Below, in pieces: positions 48,955 to 51,853 of a DNA stretch of 51,853 nt. Each line of letters opens with the position of its first letter. Positions within the stretch are counted from its first letter, which is position 1. Under the pieces are notes generated by a model that was not told the origin of the DNA, did not search any database, and saw only the letters and a program-made list of their open reading frames with translations. The translations under genes were made by a program, and so were the position numbers. This stretch comes from Burkholderiales bacterium (GTDB lineage: Bacteria > Pseudomonadota > Gammaproteobacteria > Burkholderiales > Burkholderiaceae_C): positions 1 through 51,853 of the forward strand of contig JAEKLF010000054.1 in the NCBI GenBank assembly GCA_019509985.1, written 5' to 3'.

Positions 48955-49440
48955 ATGCGCTGGCGCAAGCCCCGTCCCATTCAAGTGGTGGCCCTCGTAG
49001 GCAGCGTGCTGGCCGCGGGCAGCGTGCTCGTGATGTTCAACCGGATGACGGGCTTCATGGGCCGCGGCGCGAAGACGGAGTCGCCGCTGATTGCGACCAT
49101 CGACCTGCGCATCGGCAACCCGGAAGCGGCGAAAGAGCGCGGCGAAAAGCAGGCTCGCGAGGACATCGAGGCCGGCGTCCTGAAGCTGCAGACGTTCGGC
49201 ATGACCGATCCACCCACGCCCGCCGACGTGGCCCGTGCCGAGCGGCTGAAGCAGCGCTATGGCATCACCTGGATCAACCGGAGCGCCGTAGCCACGGAGA
49301 CATCACAGGCCTATGTAGATGCCTACAACCGCGTGGCCGAGGCGGAGATCGAACGCCGCCACGGCAAGGCCGTGCTGAATCGGTTGATGCACGGCGAAGA
49401 CAGCGCCTTTCCCAAAGTTCGAACGGTGGTCACCCCATGA
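48955..49440 (+). CDS. Small single-pass membrane protein, unknown
   Basis: A 161-residue protein not recognised. A basic N-terminus (RWRKPRP) is followed by one transmembrane helix (VVALVGSVLAAGSVLVMF, about 9-27) and a charged helical domain of about 130 residues, likely periplasmic. ATG 48955 has GGGAG nine bases upstream; TTG 48952 is the alternative. Its stop overlaps the GST start (ATGA). The 66 bases before it show nothing else. Confidence 0.7.
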   Translation: MRWRKPRPIQVVALVGSVLAAGSVLVMFNRMTGFMGRGAKTESPLIATIDLRIGNPEAAKERGEKQAREDIEAGVLKLQTFGMTDPPTPADVARAERLKQRYGITWINRSAVATETSQAYVDAYNRVAEAEIERRHGKAVLNRLMHGEDSAFPKVRTVVTP

Positions 49441-50069
49441 AGCTCATCGGCATGCTCGATTCCCCCTTCGTGCGCCGCGTCGCCATCTCGATGCGCCTGC
49501 TCGGCCTGCCCTTCGAGCACGCGGCCATCTCGGTGTTCCGCGGCTTCGATGCGTTCGAGGAGATCAACCCGGTCGTCAAGGCGCCGACACTCATCTGTGA
49601 CGGCGGCAGCGTGCTGATGGACTCGACGCTGCTGCTGCTCTACGCCGAGGCGCTGGCCGGCCGCAGCCTGATGCCGACGGCGCCTGCCGAACTCGTGCGC
49701 GAGCTGCGCCTCATCGGCCTGGCGCTCGCAGCCTGCGAGAAGACGGCCCAGATCGTCTACGAGCGTGGCCTGCGCCCAGCCGAGAAGCGCCACGAGCCCT
49801 GGATCGAACGCGTCACCGGCCAGCTGCATGCCGCCTACCGCGAGCTGGAGGCCGAGCTCGCCGCGCAGCCGCTGGACACGAGCGCTGAGGGCATCCGCCA
49901 GTCCGGCATCACGGTCGGCGTGGCCTGGACCTTCACGCAATTTCTGCTGCCCGAGGTCGTGCCGGCTGGCGGCTTCCCGTATCTCGGCGCCCACGCGGCG
50001 GCGACGGAGGCACTGCCCGTCTTCCAGGCCATTCCCTGCGACGACGCCGTGACCTTGGGCGCTCACTGA
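49437..50069 (+). CDS. Glutathione S-transferase family protein
   Basis: A 210-residue GST. The thioredoxin-like N-domain has MLDSPFVRRVAISMRLLGLP at 6-25 (the serine in SPFVRR is in the glutathione-activating position), the cis-proline in VKAPTLI near 49 and DSTLLLLYAE near 63. An alpha-helical C-domain follows at about 85-205. Length and order are normal. Substrate unknown. It starts by ATGA overlap with the preceding gene and ends one base before the patatin gene. Confidence 0.92.
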   Translation: MKLIGMLDSPFVRRVAISMRLLGLPFEHAAISVFRGFDAFEEINPVVKAPTLICDGGSVLMDSTLLLLYAEALAGRSLMPTAPAELVRELRLIGLALAACEKTAQIVYERGLRPAEKRHEPWIERVTGQLHAAYRELEAELAAQPLDTSAEGIRQSGITVGVAWTFTQFLLPEVVPAGGFPYLGAHAAATEALPVFQAIPCDDAVTLGAH

Positions 50070-50070
50070 C

Positions 50071-51183
50071 ATGGCCAAACGCCCGCCGCAAACCGTCTAC
50101 GTTTTCCAGGGTGGCGGCGCCCTCGGTGCCTACCAGGCCGGCTTCTTCGAGGCGCTGGACACCGGCGAGCTGGCGCCGGACTGGCTGGTCGGCACCTCCA
50201 TCGGCGCCATCAACGCAACGCTGATCGCCGGCAACGCGCCCGCCGAGCGGCTGGCGGCGCTGCGCAGCTTCTGGTCGCGCGTGACGCGGCCGGCGCTGTC
50301 GCCGCAGATGTCGGCCAACCCCTTCGCGGCGGTCTGGCAGACCTGGCTGACCTGGCAGACGCTGGCCAGCGGCGTGCCGGGCTTCTTCAAGCCGCGTGGC
50401 CCGCAGTCCTGGGACATGAACCGCCGTGCGCCCTTGGCGGAGCTGAGCTTCTACGACACCGCGCCGCTGGCCGCGACGCTGCGCGAGCTGGTGGACTTCG
50501 ACCGCATCGCCGCCGCCGAGACGCGGCTGACGCTGAGCGCCGTCAACGTGCGCAGCGGCGCGCTGGCCCTCTTCGACAACCGCGATGGCCACACCCGCAT
50601 CGGCCCCGAGCATGTGCTGGCCAGCGGCGCGCTGCCGCCCGGTTTCGCGCCGGTCATCATCGGCAAGGAGGCCTACTGGGACGGCGGCATCTACTCCAAC
50701 ACGCCACTGGATGTCGTGCTGGATGATGCCGAGCGCCGCGACACGCTGTGCTTCATGGTCGACCTCTGGGACGCCAGCGAGGCCGCGCCGCACACGATGG
50801 CGCAGGCGCTGACGCGCTACAAGGACATCCAATACGCCAGCCGCATCTTCGAACACCTGGGCGACCACGAGCACCTGCAGAACCTGCGCCGCGCATTGCG
50901 CCTCGTCGGCCGCAAGCTCGACGCCAAGACCGCCGACGATCCGGCCGTGAAGGCGCTGCTCGCGCTGGGCTGCGACTCGCGCATCGACGTCGTCCACCTC
51001 GTCATGCGCGCGCTGCCGGGCGAGGACTCGTGGCGCGACATCGACTTCAGCGACGAGCGCCTGCACGCCCGCTGGGCCGCCGGCCTGAAGGACGGCCGGC
51101 GCGTGCTCAAGCGCGCCGCCTGGCGCGACCCCATGCGCGACACCGTCGGCATGCGCGTGCACACCCTCGAGGGAGCCGACTGA
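50071..51183 (+). CDS. Patatin-like phospholipase with DUF3734 C-terminal domain
   Basis: A 370-residue cytoplasmic hydrolase. The oxyanion loop FQGGGALGAYQAG is at about 12-24, the nucleophile elbow GTSIG near 45 and the catalytic DGG (YWDGGIYSNTP) near 205. A DUF3734-like C-terminal region follows (about 250-365; YKDIQYASRIFEHL, then DIVHLV-like and DFSDERLHARWAAG). The set is that of the PhaZ/patatin-DUF3734 proteins, some linked to PHA metabolism (recalled; not shown here). No signal peptide. Its stop shares a base with the next gene (TGATG). Confidence 0.92.
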   Translation: MAKRPPQTVYVFQGGGALGAYQAGFFEALDTGELAPDWLVGTSIGAINATLIAGNAPAERLAALRSFWSRVTRPALSPQMSANPFAAVWQTWLTWQTLASGVPGFFKPRGPQSWDMNRRAPLAELSFYDTAPLAATLRELVDFDRIAAAETRLTLSAVNVRSGALALFDNRDGHTRIGPEHVLASGALPPGFAPVIIGKEAYWDGGIYSNTPLDVVLDDAERRDTLCFMVDLWDASEAAPHTMAQALTRYKDIQYASRIFEHLGDHEHLQNLRRALRLVGRKLDAKTADDPAVKALLALGCDSRIDVVHLVMRALPGEDSWRDIDFSDERLHARWAAGLKDGRRVLKRAAWRDPMRDTVGMRVHTLEGAD

Positions 51184-51853
51184 TGGATGTCATCCATGCG
51201 CTGCTGAGCTTCAACGCCGGCCGCGACCCCGAGCGGCTGCGGCTCAAGTTCGCCAAGATGCGCAAGAGCCCCTTCCTCTTCCTACGCGGCTCGGCCCATC
51301 TCTTTCACGCGCGCATGCGCCGCGGGCCGCTGAAGTCCGCGCCGGCGGCCTGGTGTTGCGGCGACATGCACCTGGAAAACTTCGGCAGCTACCAGGGCCC
51401 CAACGGCCTGGCCTACTTCGACATCAACGACTTCGACGAATCGGCGCTGGCGCCAGCCAGCGTCGACCCGCTGCACCTGCTGACCAGCCTGTGGCTGGCC
51501 GGCGACGAACTCGGCCTGAGCGGCGACGACACCCGCTCGCTGGCCCGCGCCATGCTGGATGCCTACGCCGAAGCGCTGGCCCACGGCAAGGCCCATTGGC
51601 TGGACCCGCGCACCGCCGACGGGCCGGTGGCCCTGCTGCTGGACCAGGTCGGTGCAAGGCTGCAGGCCGATCTGCTGGAGCGTCGCAGCGATGGTCGCGG
51701 CAAGCGCCGCCGCCTGCGCGTCGACGGCCGCCACGCGCTGCCGGCCAGCGCGGTCCAGGCCGAGCGCGTGCGCGACTTCATGGCCGAGTTCGCCGCCCAG
51801 CAGCACGACGGCGGCTTCTTCGACGTGCTGGACGTGGCCCGCCGCGTGGCCGG
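51183..51853 (+). CDS. DUF2252 protein (3' end cut by window edge)
   Basis: The first 223 residues of a DUF2252-family protein, running off the right edge without a stop. Kinase-like-fold motifs of the family are visible: KFAKMRKSPFLFLRGSAHLF near 22, CGDMHLENFGSYQGPNG near 58 and YFDINDFDESALAPASVDPL near 79, with the DxHxxN and DFD residues of an aminoglycoside-phosphotransferase-like active site. Biochemical function is not established. It is the last visible gene of the chain starting at 48955. Confidence 0.92.
   Translation, partial: MDVIHALLSFNAGRDPERLRLKFAKMRKSPFLFLRGSAHLFHARMRRGPLKSAPAAWCCGDMHLENFGSYQGPNGLAYFDINDFDESALAPASVDPLHLLTSLWLAGDELGLSGDDTRSLARAMLDAYAEALAHGKAHWLDPRTADGPVALLLDQVGARLQADLLERRSDGRGKRRRLRVDGRHALPASAVQAERVRDFMAEFAAQQHDGGFFDVLDVARRVA

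Noticed and set aside
1..51853. CRISPR arrays, tRNA or rRNA genes, insertion sequences, prophage genes
   Set aside because: Reading both strands I saw no regularly spaced repeats, no cloverleaf or rRNA core sequence, and no transposase or integrase motif. A dedicated tRNA/ncRNA scan was not possible here.

Overview
The window is about 52 kb of very GC-rich, tightly packed chromosome from a betaproteobacterium, most likely of the order Burkholderiales (Roseateles/Mitsuaria/Rubrivivax-like; inferred from gene content, not from a marker gene). Supporting signs are a phasin, a PEP-CTERM protein, a CysI operon with a DUF934 gene and an APS-type CysH, and many chained ATGA/TGATG/GTGA start-stop overlaps. 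I found no rRNA, tRNA, CRISPR array, insertion sequence, prophage or integrase. Nothing in the base composition marks a large island.

Layout. 1-554 is the truncated 3' side of a PEP-CTERM protein gene. 696-9042 (minus) is the assimilatory sulfur locus: a TauE-like permease, cysI, DUF934, cysH, cysD, cysN, cobA, a 7Fe ferredoxin (fdxA) and a ferredoxin-NADP reductase. It runs from ATP and sulfate through APS to sulfite and sulfide, supplies siroheme, and probably includes its own electron chain. 9155-10715 (minus) holds ybiB and a small outer-membrane beta-barrel gene. 10934-13864 is a large HD-GYP c-di-GMP phosphodiesterase. 13874-16453 holds a DUF4399 protein and an ornithine cyclodeaminase with a divergent Lrp-type regulator. 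16515-19788 holds a patatin lipoprotein, a Lon-substrate-domain protein, a lipase and a YihY membrane protein. 19839-22383 (minus) is a LiaF-like/LytS-like/LytTR signalling operon. 22550-23107 is a phasin gene with a readable promoter and terminator.

23280-28577 (plus) is a six-gene chain: acetylpolyamine amidohydrolase/HDAC, thioesterase, nitroreductase, Na+/H+ antiporter, hydroxyacid reductase and a secreted unknown. RmuC and an MFS transporter follow. 31670-38266 (plus) is an operon of a secreted CHAT-domain protein, a secreted FecR-domain protein and a CHASE2-PAS-GGDEF-EAL membrane protein, so all three have parts in the periplasm. 38375-41925 holds a GFA-family protein, a possible gene remnant, a hydrolase/TetR pair with two clear operators, a DUF2383 protein and a TrxC-type thioredoxin. 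41943-44891 (minus) is a three-gene operon of unknown function built around a large cysteine-rich protein with a duplicated N-terminal domain. 45158-51853 (plus) holds an M16 protease lipoprotein and a chain of small enzymes ending in a patatin/DUF3734 protein and a truncated DUF2252 protein.

The observations I would follow first are: (1) a palindromic dispersed repeat present three times, one copy lying in frame inside the HDAC gene and encoding about 37 extra residues; (2) the unknown cysteine-rich operon; (3) the CHAT-FecR-CHASE2/EAL operon; (4) the FNR-ferredoxin-CobA tail of the cys operon. All functions are assigned from sequence motifs recognised by eye; no database search was run.
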